From Kryptolebias marmoratus (taxonomy: Eukaryota > Chordata > Actinopteri > Cyprinodontiformes > Rivulidae): a stretch of DNA of 64,000 nucleotides. Below, one piece after another: positions 35,653 to 46,368 of this stretch. The stretch is from the NCBI RefSeq assembly GCF_001649575.2, contig NC_051453.1, forward strand, positions 16,993,052-17,057,051, in the 5' to 3' direction. Position numbers and translations under genes: made by a program. Positions within the stretch are counted from its first letter, which is position 1. Every line of letters starts with the position of its first letter. The notes under the pieces are model-generated. The model did not search any database. It had not been told where the DNA came from and was given only the letters and a program-made list of their open reading frames with translations.

Positions 35653-37250
35653 CAGGACATAATAAAAGTGATATTTGCCAAGTTCTAAAATTATTTACAT
35701 CTAAACTTAGGAGCAAACTTATCATTATTTAATCAAATCGAATCCAAAATGAAAAAGTTGTCTGTGTAAAACTAAGTCCCCTCTTGATGCTTCCATAGAA
35801 TTTTTCAAGGGAAAGTATCAGCTGCTGATCAAATGTATTGATAAAGAAATCAAATCTGACCACATCTATAAAAAGCTGGAGTTTTGTCCGTTTGTTTTGT
35901 TGATGTGTGTTAACACAACGCCAAGGAGAAACGAAATCGGCAATGACCTTAGATAAGCAACTGTGGCTGTCCATGAGTGTGGAAAGGGTTAAAGGTCATT
36001 TCCTAAGTATTTGGAGTCCATAATTCTACAGAGAGAGGTTATTCACCAGTGGAAAACATTTAAGACAGTTGACAGTCCAGTGGACATTGTGTCTGAAGCG
36101 TAAACAGGGGTGTAGCTGATGTGGGAATTAGATTAAAAATCAACTAAATGAAATAAAATGAAAAACACAGGAGCTTGGATAAAGAAGGTGGTCTTTTTTG
36201 TTGCGTATGAAGAAGCTTGTCACTTTAAAAATGGAGTGTAAATTTTAGGGATTTGGTGCTGACTGTAGTGGCAGTACTTAAGTTTTTTCTAATTCCGGTT
36301 TTGATTCATTTCTCGATATTTTTATTCTGTAACAAGTATAAGTGTCTAAACTTTACACCTCATAGTTATCGGACATGTTGGTTTCTGTAAAACGAAAATA
36401 ACAACACTTTTACCTTCACGGGAAAAGAAAGGCCACCTGATTTTGATTCAAAGGGTTTTACATATCAGGACGAAATACAAAAAAAAAGACAAAAAACAGA
36501 TCCGGTCTTTACCAGGTTCTAAAATGATTCAAATCTAACCTCAAGGGAAGAAAAACACACAACAGATTCCACCGGGTAATATTTAGGAGCCAAAATGTCT
36601 GAAAAACTGAGTCCACTCTTGCTCTGTCTCAGACTCTACAAGCTTAAGTTAGCAGGTTAAAGGTTAAAGTTCATGACAGGACAATTAGTAAACGATTGGA
36701 CAAGTATGGCTTTGAAAGGTTTGCCAGGAAAAAAAGCGTCTTCTCCCTAAAAACAACATGGCAGCACGACCTCAGTTTGAAAAGATGCAAACTGGACCAA
36801 ACTGGGTCATAAAACAGAACAATGATCCAAAACACAGCAGCTGATCTACAACAGAATGGCTGAAAAAGAGAAGAATAAAGATGTTCTAATGGTCCAGTTA
36901 TAGTCCAGACCTCAGTCTGACTGAAATGCTGTGGGACCTTCAGAGAGCTGAGCAGAAACAAATGTCTGCAAACATCAATGAACTGAAGCGACGCTGGAAA
37001 GAAGAGTGGGCCGAATTACCTCCACAACCATGTGAGAGTCAGAAAAAGTCAAACAGAAAACAGCTACTGAGACTTGGTTTCACACACAGCTTTTCCACTT
37101 TGGCTTTGTGTTGAATAAATCATGACATGGTGGATTCTGTTGAGTGTGGGTTTTTCTTTTGTTTTTTTTTTACACTTGAGGTTAAATTTAAATATTTTAG
37201 AACTTGGTAAAAACCAGGTCATTTTTATTATGTCCTGATGAGTAAAACTC
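35653..37250 (+). mobile_element. Tc1-like transposon composite, copy 1
   Basis: Lies between the convergent usp24 and pcsk9 3' ends. The left end near 35657 ('caggacataataaaa') and the right end near 37230 are inverted copies, as are 'aagttctaaaat' near 35680 and its complement near 37195. A second, related left end begins near 36466, so one element is nested in or fused to another. Decayed transposase can be read on the plus strand, with an 'NNDPKH'-like catalytic motif around 36820 and a C-terminal '[13 protein letters not shown]' near 37000; stops interrupt it. Positions 36086-37059 are nearly identical, inverted, to 44381-45354. Confidence 0.75.
36086..37059 (+). repeat. 974-bp inverted repeat, arm 1
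   Basis: Arm 1 of a large inverted repeat; its partner is 44381-45354 in pcsk9 intron 2. Both arms are 974 bp long with no net length difference, and only about a dozen mismatches were seen by eye. The sequence is Tc1-derived. The arms enclose 7.3 kb that includes pcsk9 exons 3-12. Confidence 0.9.
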
Positions 37251-38462
37251 CAGAACTGAAGAAGTGTGGGGTTTCTTTTTCGGATGACTATGTTTCCAGA
37301 CTCTTCATTACATTTTCTAAAAGTTCATTTTTGAAAATGTAATTGCTCAGACAAGAGGTTTTGCTTCCCTCTCACTAAGATTAAATACAGAAAACGGACA
37401 TACGAGGTCACGTAACGTCATCCTCTGGTTCCTCCACCACATTAAACCTCGAGTTTAATTTTTTATCCATCGTTGTTTTGTTGTTTGAGTTGCTGCCTGT
37501 GAATGCAACAACACAGACATAAATATTAAACATTATAGATCTTATTGTTTTCTTCTTTATAAAAGTATAAAAACAGTCCAGTCGGAACAGTAAGGTACAT
37601 CCTGCACTGTTGAGTTATTGTCTGTTGCTTTCTGATTTGCAGCTTAAATCATTCCCATTGGTTTGCTCTATATGAGCTGCAGTAACATGAGATATAATTA
37701 GCAAATATTTACATAGGTTGTCATTTATCTGTTAAAGCACTTGATTTCAGAAACGTTTAATAAAGGTAAAGTTCATACTTGAACCCTCGCTTGATTAAAA
37801 AATAAATGATGAGGCATTTGTCATGAAGTTAAGTCAGCTGAAAGTGTATTTTATTTATAGACACTGAAGTCTCTTCAGGACATAAACAGGACACAGGTGA
37901 CATACCCGTTTGTCATGAGACAGACTCATTTGAGTTGTAAAACCCCGAAAGCCACCTTCGAAACACACAAAGTAATAGCTTTCCTTTTAGGCTGTTTCAT
38001 ATCAACCTACTAATTTTGGAATAAATGGAGGACAAATCAAGCTGATTAACAGAGGTTGTGGCGACCGAGCTGTCCTCAAACGCCTCCTGAGACAAAGTCT
38101 TGTCTCTGAATCCCAACCAATTTAACGGATTACTTATTAAATAAGGCTTACAAACTGATGGAAAAAACTGGACCACTGGTCAAGTCTTGTGTTCATGAAA
38201 GCTGTCTTTTATTACACTTTTTCAGTACAAAGATACCAAAAAATATTGGGCTATAGCTTCGAACCTGGATATGTGAGATGACTTAAAGACACGTAACAAG
38301 ACGTATGTTGTGACGTAGGTACTTGTTTTGACCTGACTAACACAAACAGCTTTACAGAAGTGCTCGCAGTGGATATTAGGTGGGTTAAAATGTCCTCAGG
38401 GGGCGAAGGAGGTTAGAGGAAAGACCACCAGGCCGTTCTCGGAGACGTGCTGTGAGGCAGGA
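37251..38462 (-). other. pcsk9 downstream region and probable 3' UTR
   Basis: Non-coding sequence past the pcsk9 stop. In the minus-strand direction an AATAAA lies at 38208-38213 (plus-strand TTTATT), about 250 nt after the stop codon, and another near 37852. Either could end the pcsk9 message. No gene is visible. Confidence 0.4.
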
Positions 38463-40135
38463 TCAGTTTGGAGTTGGAGCCGGCGGACGCAGCGGCGGCA
38501 GGAAGTGGCAGCAGACAGCGATGCCCGTTGCCCCCCCTGTGGTGCTCTGGATGCGGCAGCTGTTGCCCCTAGCAACGGACCCCGAGACAGCGGAGCCCCG
38601 AGAGACGGCACTGCAGTCCGTCAGAGTCCAGCCGTCAGGACAGGACACTTCCACCTACAGGAAAAAAAACAATAAAGAGTTAAGAGGTTAAGTCTGGGAC
38701 AGGACCGTTAACAGTTACATGTCTCCGGTGTCTGTGTCCAAAGGACGCGCCTGGTCTTCGTCGCCCGACGTGTCTTCCAACAGCTGGCACTCGAGAGACA
38801 GAGCGTGGCAGCAGACTGCGTGCGACGTGACTCCCTCCGTCGCCGTGCAGCGCCTCTCGTGTTCGTGATGAGGCCGGGAGTCGGACAAGATCTCAGCTGT
38901 GGAGTAAGTTGTACAACCTGGAAAAGAATGACCCAGATGATTCCAAGCGCCAAAATGACCAACAATCTATGTAACTTATTTAGACATTCTCTTAACTTCC
39001 ACACACAAATCATCATCAATCCCATGATTGTGTGCAAATTATAATAATGATAAAAAAAAACATTCATCATTTGAAAGCACGCTCTTCATACACAGCTGGC
39101 ATTTATGCTGGCCAAGGAGTGCAGATTTCTTTCTGAGTGATTGCCATGGTAACATAATTGACCTAGAAGTTCTAAATGCGGCCGAATCAAAGGCGTTTAT
39201 ATATACAGTATGCTGCAGGAACAGGTTTCTCTGGGTTCAGCTCGTGGTGGGTGGGTTTAACAGCTCGTCATGTTGTTCTCATCTCTACTGAATCTGAAGC
39301 TGCACAGAGACAGACAGTGATGAGCCTGGCTCTGGTCAATGTGAAATCTGACTACATGCAGCAAATTAGCAAGATAAAAGGCATGTTTTGTTTTCTAAAA
39401 GCGCATTCTGTCGTCATATTTTCCTAAGATCAGTGGGTTGTTTAGTGAATCAATAAAAAATCTTTTTTTCCTGTGAGCAATATTATCTCTACTAATAGAC
39501 AACTTCAGGATGTCCTGGACCCATTCCAGGACATTTAAACGGCCCTCCTTAAACTCAAGCATCCCTACAGCATGATGCTGCCGCCACCATGCTTCACTGT
39601 GGGGATGGTGCTCCTATGCTGATAAGAGGTGTTTGTGTTGAGCCAGACATAGTGTTGTCTGTAATTTAGCTTAAGAAGAGTAAATAAAGGGAGGAAGCTT
39701 TATGAGGTTTTTCTACAAGTAAATAAATAATCCATCCATCCAATAATTCTCCACCCCCTTGTTCCTGTTTAGGGTGGTGCCTATCTCCAGCAGTTATAAA
39801 ATATAAAAAATTAATGTAAATATAAATGTTCAAAACCTCCTCTTTATTCCGCCCAGTGCCCTGACCAGCAGATGGTCGTAACTTCCCGTTATCTTTTTCT
39901 GAGCTCTTACCAAGAAAGCTTTGAGGATTGATGTGTTTGGGTCTAGATTGACGCAGACAGGTGACCCACCTGTGAGGAGGTGCTGTGGGTCGGCGCACTG
40001 AGCGTCCTCCCCAGGCTCGGGACTAGCTCGGGCCTGGCACTGCAGACCGGCTATCACGCAGCACCGAGCCACGGCGTACACCCCGTTACCTGCTGCACCG
40101 TTGTAGGCAACACACTCCATGTGTCCGCTGCTCAC
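38463..40135 (-). CDS. pcsk9: pcsk9 exons 10-12: Cys-rich C-terminal domain
   Basis: Exons: 39970-40135, 38751-38917, 38463-38654. Exon 10 reads '[20 protein letters not shown]' and 'RCCVIAG'; exon 11 '[15 protein letters not shown]'; exon 12 '[16 protein letters not shown]' and '[10 protein letters not shown]' before TGA 38463-38465. The third module aligns with human only if exon 11 ends after CAG at 38751, giving 'DEDQ|VEVSC' like human 'PQEQ|VTVAC'. That requires a GC donor (38750-38749). The nearest GT donor would break the frame, and reading through reaches a TAA after 'TGDM', deleting the last module. Confidence 0.8.
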
Positions 40136-41386
40136 CTGCACACACACACACACACACACACACAGACAGAAGGAGGATTAGTCCAAGTCTCATGTTTGTT
40201 TGGATCAGAGTTGAGAGCCGAATGAACTCACGGTGATGGTTTCTCCCACGCGGGCGCCGTCTGGAGCGTAGCTGCTGCAGCCCATCATTTCCTCCCCTGC
40301 CCGACAGCGGCTCGCAACCCGGTCGGTGTTCAAGAGCCCCGACCTCTCCGACCACACCGAGCGGCACAGAAGCTCCTCATCTGCACGCAAATAAAAAAAT
40401 AAACCCACACTGTCACAAAGATGCCTCTACGTGTGTATTATTTTGCAGAGGTGTGAGTCGCTGACTTGATGTGGGGTTGAGGGTTGGGGGCATGGCTGCC
40501 ACCAGGTTTGGAGTCGTGAGGCGATGCGTTTCAGACAGAGGCAGGAAGTTGATCATGTTGCTGATGGAGTGATGCAGCATCATCTGGAGGACCTGCACCG
40601 GCGATGCGTTCTGGTTGGAGGACAGGATGACCGCTGCTATACCTGTGCACCAGCACAACAAATTTATGGCCGAGCAATCCTTGAAGGATGTCATACCAGC
40701 CGCCGCCTTTCATGCCAGACATTTAAACTAAGATCTTATGCAATCAGTTAGTGCTTGGAGGATGTGTTGGGGATCAATCCCAGCTGCTACCACGCCAAAA
40801 TCTGTCTCAATATTTCAGAATTTGACAGAGTTATAGCCATTTCTGTGTTTCCCAAGGTCAGGTAGCTGCGGCAGCCATCTTGAATTGGGTCAAACTCAAA
40901 AGATAATCGGTTGTACATGCTCACCAATTGATTCTTTCCTGAAAGTTTCAGTGAAATGTGTCCAGTGGTTCATGAGATATTTTGCTAACAGACAGACATA
41001 GTCGACTACAATAGTTAAATTCAAAGTTTTATAACGAGATCTTGTGCAATCAATTAGAGCTCAGTGTTTAGGTTGGCTATGACTCACTTCTACTACCACA
41101 CAAAGTTTTTGGTCAATATCTGTGAAATTGACTGAGTTATAGCCATTTTTTGTATCAGCTAAGGTTGCTTAGCTGTGGCAGCCATCTTGGATTGGACTGA
41201 GTCCAAAAGCTCATCAGTTGTAGGTTAGTTTAGAGTGTTATTAAAATCCATCCAGTGGTTCAAGAGATATTCTGCTAACAGGGACAGACAAACGAGCACA
41301 CACTTAGATACGAGCAAAAACATTATTCCCATTTTTGACTATATAAACATATGGCATGCATTTGGTTATCAGCAGTTCTTTTATTG

Positions 41387-41446
<60 letters not shown>

Positions 41447-44400
41447 GTACCAGCAGCATGTGCAGCAGCCTGGGAGGTTCCACTGCGGGACGTGAAACAG
41501 GTGCTACAGTCACTGCTGGCGCTGACGATGTCGTCGCCGGGTGCAAACAGGTCAACACAACGACCGAAGTTGGTGCCCCCTGCTCCCTGCGACATGAGCC
41601 GGTCTGCTGAGTTCACCGCCCCGACTGTGATGACCTGCAGCACAAAACTACCACTCCTTCAGCAAACGGACAGGCAAACACAGACACAGTAACTACAGGG
41701 TCGCCCGCCTTTGCCGGTGGCGGGCGACAACAATGAGCGTCTGCTCCAGTGTGCGTGTTGTTGTGTTCGCTTCACCTCAGGCTCTGAGGCAGGCGAGTAG
41801 AGGCAGGCGTCATCTCGGTGGTTCCCCGCAGCGGCGATGACCACAGCTCCCCGAGCCACCATGTCCCTGCACACCGCGTTCAGCGAGCGGCTGAAGCCGC
41901 CAATGAAAGGCAGCAGAACGACCGCAGCATCCACCGGGCGGGCCTGGAGCGAGGCCCCGATGTACTCCATCCCTGAAGGGAACAAACCCAAGTAAGAGGT
42001 AAGGGGGCAGGGTTCTCATGTGGTCCCCAGAAAAAAAAATCAAACCAACCGCCTAAAATCGTTTGTCACGTCTCTCAGATCTTATTGTGTTTCTGCTTTT
42101 TTGCAGTCTTCTTCTGCATACTTTGTGCTGTTGTAGCCACTATCAACACATTCAGGTCATTCAGCAGATGGGTGCTATATGACTTTTAAACTTTTTGAAA
42201 CATTTAAATTGATTTACAAATACATTTCTTACATTGAGATCTCCTCAGTTCCTTCAGAAACTGTTTTTTTTTCTTACATCTGCTTCAGCAAACTCACTCT
42301 GTTTTTGTCTTCTTTTGCTACGTGTAGTTTTAGCTGCTGTTCTGCTTCTTTTAGCTTTGTGCTAGCCTTTTACTACTTTTAGCTAACATTTTGCTACTTT
42401 TGGCTATCTTTTTACTACTTTGGCTTGTAGCCAGTGTTTTGCTGCTCTAAGCTAGCCTTTTGCTACTTTTAGCTTATAACTAGCATTTTAATTATTTTAG
42501 CAAGCATTTTGCTACTTTTGGCTACCCTTAAGCTACTTTGGCTTGTAACTAGTCTTTTGCTACCTTTTGCTGCTTTTTGCTAGCCTTTTTTACATTTAAC
42601 TTTTAGCTAGTATTTGGCTACTTTTTGCTATCTTTTAGCTACTGTTAGCTAACCTTTTGCTACTTTAAGTTAGTGTTTTGCTTCTTTTGGTCTTCAGCTT
42701 CCAATATGCAAATTTTGGCTTTTGGCTAGTATTTTGCTACTTTTAGCTATTATTTTTTCTACACTTGGCTTTGGGCTAGCATTACACTTATTTTAGCTTT
42801 TAGCTAGAGCTTTGCTACTTTTAGCTTTTAGCGTTCTGCCTCCTCTGGCAGATTTAAGCAGTCACTGAGCACTCAGCGTGCCCGTAGTTTGTTGTGTTTT
42901 TCCTCATCCTACCTGCCAGAGCTCCCGACACCGTCCCTTTACCCTGACAGTTCAGCACACGGACCAGGTTCACCCCCGCACCTCGAGCAACACCTGAGTC
43001 CGATCCAGTCACCACCCCAGCCAGGTGCGTGCCGTGACTGTCACACTGGCTGGCCTGGAAAAAGATTATTTTAAAAAAAAAACAAAAGGGGCTGAACATC
43101 ACAGAGAGGCCGAGCGGCGTGACAGCTTTTGTCGCAGAGCTGCTGTTAACCCACCTGCCTGTGAACTCTGACCCCATCCTCCTCGGGGACGTTGGCGAAG
43201 TCTGTGATGAGCACTCGTCCTTCAACCTCCCTGTGGGAGCTCTGAACGCTGCCGTCCATCAGGTACACCTCCGCCATCCCTCCATCATCTGTGGAGAGCA
43301 GCACAGCGTTGTGTACAGGAGCAGCAGAACAAGAGCAAAATACGACCTTAAAGGGGTGAAATAGCTCAAAATACATTTAAAAATTCAATTTACAGATACG
43401 TGTTTCAAGTGCGCTCTTCATTTCTTCTTCATCTAAAGCTCATCAGATCCTTGTGGGGGGGGGCTTTGAAGAGTAAAACATTTAACAACACATTTTCTTA
43501 AGCAATCTGCAGGTAAAGGTTACCATTGTGGTAATAAATGCCAAGCAGGCTCATTCAGTCTGGATTAACTGAGAGGCGCCTCTAAAACTCTGAGGTTATT
43601 ACATATCCAAGGACTTCAGTACCTGCTGTGGGTATTTTATATTATAAAAGGGAACATCACAGCTTTACAGGAAGCGCTCGTGTCTTTGTAAATGGTGACA
43701 ACGGTCTGTTAATCGAGTCCGTGGTGCAGCTGGTTGATGGTTAACACAAACTGTAATTCGGGTTCAGAGACTGAAAGAGTTGGGTTTTGGCGGACTCACT
43801 CGGAGGCCCGTACGTTCCATTGGCAGAGACCCCACCGTGAGGCTGTAGTAACCGCTGCAGGTTCCAGGGGGCGCTCTGAGCAAAGATGGAGGAGTCCTCC
43901 TCAATGTAGTGGACATGAGGGAGCTTCACCGCCTGTCAAAGACACAGCCGAAGACAGCGGAACAGGTGCAGAGACAATCTGTCATCAGATTGTCTCGTTT
44001 TGAAAACAGACACAGAAGACATGAGCCACAAATGGAACTCACTGAAGAAAAGACACTAAACCTTAAAATAGAAGACTTTCTTTTGTTTCTTTGCTTGTTG
44101 GTTTTCACAGAAATCAGCCGATGAAGGATGTAAGTAACTGCAATATTCAGCTGAATACGCATTCATGAGAAAATGGTAATTACATAATGGGAGATAATAA
44201 AGATGATCTGTTTTTTTCCAGAGACTAAAATAAATAAAATCTAACCTCAAGTGAACAAAAACACACAGCAGATTGCACCATGCCATTATTTTGTACACAA
44301 AATACCAAAATGATGTGTGTGGAAAAACTAAGTCGTCCCCATAATCCGGCACATATAGCAGCAGTAACTTGAAGTAATCATTTCTGTTTGACTTTTTCTG

Positions 44401-46124
44401 ACTCTCACATGGTTGTGGAGGTAATTCGGCCCACTCTTCTTTCCAGCGTTGCTTCAGTTCATTGATGTTTGCAGACATTTGTTTCTGCTCAGCTCTCTGA
44501 AGGTCCCACAGCATTTCAGTCAGACTGAGGTCTGGACTATAACTGGACCATTAGAACATCTTTATTCTTCTCTTTTTCAGCCACTCTGTTGTAGATCAGC
44601 TGCTGTGTTTTGGATCATTGTTCTGTTTTATGACCCAGTTTGGTCCAGTTTGCATCTTTTCAAACTGAGGTCGTGCTGCCATGTTGTTTTTAGGCAGAAG
44701 ACACTTTTTTTTCTGGCAAACCTTTCAAAGCCATACTTGTCCAATCGTTTACTAATTGTCCTGTCATGAACTTTAACCTTTAACCTGCTAACTTAAGCTT
44801 GTAGAGTCTGAGACAGAGCAAGAGTGGACTCAGTTTTTCAGACATTTTGGCTCCTAAATATTACCCGGTGGAATCTGTTGTGTGTTTTTCTTCCCTTGAG
44901 GTTAGATTTGAATCATTTTAGAACCTGGTAAAGACCGGATCTGTTTTTTGTCTTTTTTTTTGTATTTCGTCCTGATATGTAAAACCCTTTGAATCAAAAT
45001 CAGGTGGCCTTTCTTTTCCCGTGAAGGTAAAAGTGTTGTTATTTTCGTTTTACAGAAACCAACATGTCCGATAACTATGAGGTGTAAAGTTTAGACACTT
45101 ATACTTGTTACAGAATAAAAATATCGAGAAATGAATCAAAACCGGAATTAGAAAAAACTTAAGTACTGCCACTACAGTCAGCACCAAATCCCTAAAATTT
45201 ACACTCCATTTTTAAAGTGACAAGCTTCTTCATACGCAACAAAAAAGACCACCTTCTTTATCCAAGCTCCTGTGTTTTTCATTTTATTTCATTTAGCTGA
45301 TTTTTAATCTAATTCCCACATCAGCTACACCCCTGTTTACGCTTGAGACACAATCAGTTATACCATATGACAAATTATATTTTCTTTCTCCTCGGACTGT
45401 TGTATTTGAGGTGCGTTTACCAGGTGAAGGACGTCTCGACTCATTTTGACCAGGAAGCCCTGCAGAGCCCCGGAGTAGGTCTGCAGGATCTCCACCAGGT
45501 AGCCTCTCCGGGCGGCTTTGGCTCGCAGCCTCCGGGTGGTCCTCTGGACCTGAGACTCGTGCGTCCCCTGGTGCAGTATGACCAGGTACTGGCCGGGCAT
45601 GCGCCATGCCGCCTGCAGCACAGCGCAGGGAGCAGACACGGAGTTCACAGTGAGCTACAGGTGACATTGCACGGCCGCCTTGCGCACGACAAAAATTACG
45701 CAGGGCTGCATGAAGTGTGAAATTGAAATGCCACACAGTGATTTGCGCCTTGGTGCCTGCTTTTATGTCTATTCATGATGATGTTAATAAGAGTAAATGA
45801 AAGTAATTAGGCGCTGCTAGAATATGATAACACATTAACACCTATTTAATTATCACACTGAATAACAATGAGATTTGAATGACTTTAAGACGGACTCGGG
45901 TGCGCTTTAATGCTCGAGGACCAAAAAAATCTGGTTTGCCTTTTTACCTTGTTGCATTTCAGGAACTCCGCGGCGGGCTCGGCTCCGCTTTCGGGCTGAG
46001 TCCCGTCGTCGCGGATCAGATCCAGGATCAGCTCGTCGTCCTCGGGGTCGTCCTGCGCGCACACGGCCGCCGAAGATGCGCACAGGCAGAGCGCCCAGCC
46101 AATCCAGGCGGAGGTGGCACGCAT
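38463..46124 (-). CDS. pcsk9: Proprotein convertase subtilisin/kexin 9
   Basis: Secreted subtilase-family (S8, proteinase K-like) protein that cleaves itself once and then binds the LDL receptor, routing it to lysosomes. Twelve coding exons join to about 669 aa (human 692). Parts: signal peptide (about residues 1-23), inhibitory prodomain to Q142 with the autocleavage site '[10 protein letters not shown]', catalytic domain, and a Cys-rich C-terminal domain of three modules. The catalytic residues are D179 ('YLMDGS'), H219 ('[10 protein letters not shown]'), oxyanion N310 ('AAGNHRDD') and S379 ('SGTSQAAAH'), each offset by exactly 7 from human. D367 in 'SSDCSTCF' matches human D374, which contacts the LDLR EGF-A repeat. 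A furin-type 'RVHR|Q' site is kept. The human N533 glycosylation sequon is absent ('GLQCQA'); 'NAS' and 'NGT' sequons occur elsewhere. Intron 11 lacks a GT donor that keeps the frame. Confidence 0.96.
39497..39665 (-). mobile_element. Tc1-like transposon fragment in pcsk9 intron 10
   Basis: Contains 'agcatgatgctgccgccacc' and 'tgcttcactgtggggatggt', blocks recognisable as the reverse complement of a Tc1 transposase segment around the DDE core. Only about 170 bp remain. Confidence 0.65.
40137..40164. repeat. (CA)n microsatellite in pcsk9 intron 9
   Basis: About 13 CA units directly next to the exon 10 acceptor (exon starts at 40135 on the minus strand), so on the sense strand a (TG)n tract runs into the CAG acceptor. 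It may act as the polypyrimidine-like tract and vary in length. Confidence 0.9.
40232..43054 (-). CDS. pcsk9: pcsk9 exons 5-9: catalytic core
   Basis: Exons: 42913-43054, 41776-41972, 41451-41634, 40466-40642, 40232-40380. Exon 5 carries the His motif and '[12 protein letters not shown]'; exon 6 the oxyanion Asn; exon 7 '[11 protein letters not shown]', '[14 protein letters not shown]' and the Ser motif; exon 8 '[12 protein letters not shown]' at the end of the catalytic domain; exon 9 starts the Cys-rich C-terminal domain ('ELLCRSVWS'). Intron 5 contains a long minisatellite, and intron 7 starts directly into an (AC)n microsatellite and holds two tandem repeat units. Confidence 0.93.
40726..41295. 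repeat. Two tandem ~285-bp repeat units, pcsk9 intron 7
   Basis: Units at about 40726-41013 and 41015-41295 are diverged copies of each other. Both contain a 'gatcttatgcaatca/gatcttgtgcaatca' start, a 'gagttatagccatt' block, a 'ggcagccatctt' block and a 'gagatatt.tgctaacag' end. Diverged single copies, in the opposite orientation, are at about 4000-4235 and 49505-49790. Confidence 0.8.
41389..41446. repeat. (GT)n microsatellite at pcsk9 intron 7 donor
   Basis: About 28 GT units. On the sense (minus) strand the intron begins GTACAA and enters the (CA)n tract within about six bases of exon 7. Confidence 0.95.
42300..42835. repeat. Degenerate AGCTA/TTTTGCTAC minisatellite, pcsk9 intron 5
   Basis: More than 500 bp built from diverged copies of short words such as 'tttgctacttttagcta', 'agctagcattttgctac' and 'ggcttgtaactag'. 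Unit length varies from about 12 to 30 bp. It fills much of intron 5 and has no coding potential. Confidence 0.85.
43155..46124 (-). CDS. pcsk9: pcsk9 exons 1-4: signal, prodomain, Asp region
   Basis: Exons: 45948-46124 (59 codons: hydrophobic leader '[17 protein letters not shown]' then an acidic stretch), 45421-45612, 43800-43932, 43155-43288. The ATG at 46124 begins 'MRATSAW', the only in-frame Met placed before a hydrophobic leader; the frame stays open further upstream without homology. Exon 2 encodes '[13 protein letters not shown]' and 'GFLVKMS' of the prodomain; exon 3 the autocleavage site; exon 4 the catalytic Asp and '[12 protein letters not shown]'. Intron 2 (1.5 kb) holds arm 2 of the inverted repeat, which ends only 66 bp from the exon 2 donor. 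Confidence 0.93.
44210..45354 (-). mobile_element. Tc1-like transposon composite, copy 2 (pcsk9 intron 2)
   Basis: Opposite in orientation to copy 1. The inner end at about 44240-44290 ('aatctaacctcaagtgaac', 'aaaacacacagcagatt') is an inverted match of the left-end block at about 44890-44915, so both transposon ends are present. The decayed transposase C-terminus is read on the minus strand at 44400-44520. Position 44381 marks the inner edge of near-identity with copy 1; from there to 44210 the two copies diverge. Confidence 0.75.
44381..45354 (-). repeat. 974-bp inverted repeat, arm 2
   Basis: Partner of 36086-37059. It ends 66 bp inside intron 2 from the pcsk9 exon 2 donor. Confidence 0.9.
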
Positions 46125-46368
46125 GGTTCTGCTCCTCCACCACCACCCCACACCCCCCTGTGGGTCCTCAGCCGGTCCGGAGAGCTGTTCAGGTGGGTGC
46201 CGCTGCTTGATGGGGAGCTCGAGATCTGTCCGGATGGGTTTGTTCTTGGCGTCTCCAGCTGCTGTGCGCCCCGCGTGCCTCCAGCCTCCAGCCTCCAACC
46301 ATCTACAGGGATCCTGTAAAAAAAAAAAAAGAAAAAAAAAATCAAAACAATTGATTCTTATAATTGAA

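Noticed and set aside
44056..44769. Open frames in pcsk9 intron 2, both strands (152 and 106 codons)
   Set aside because: They fall in the Tc1-like composite. The minus frame contains the decayed transposase C-terminus and the plus frame is its antisense.
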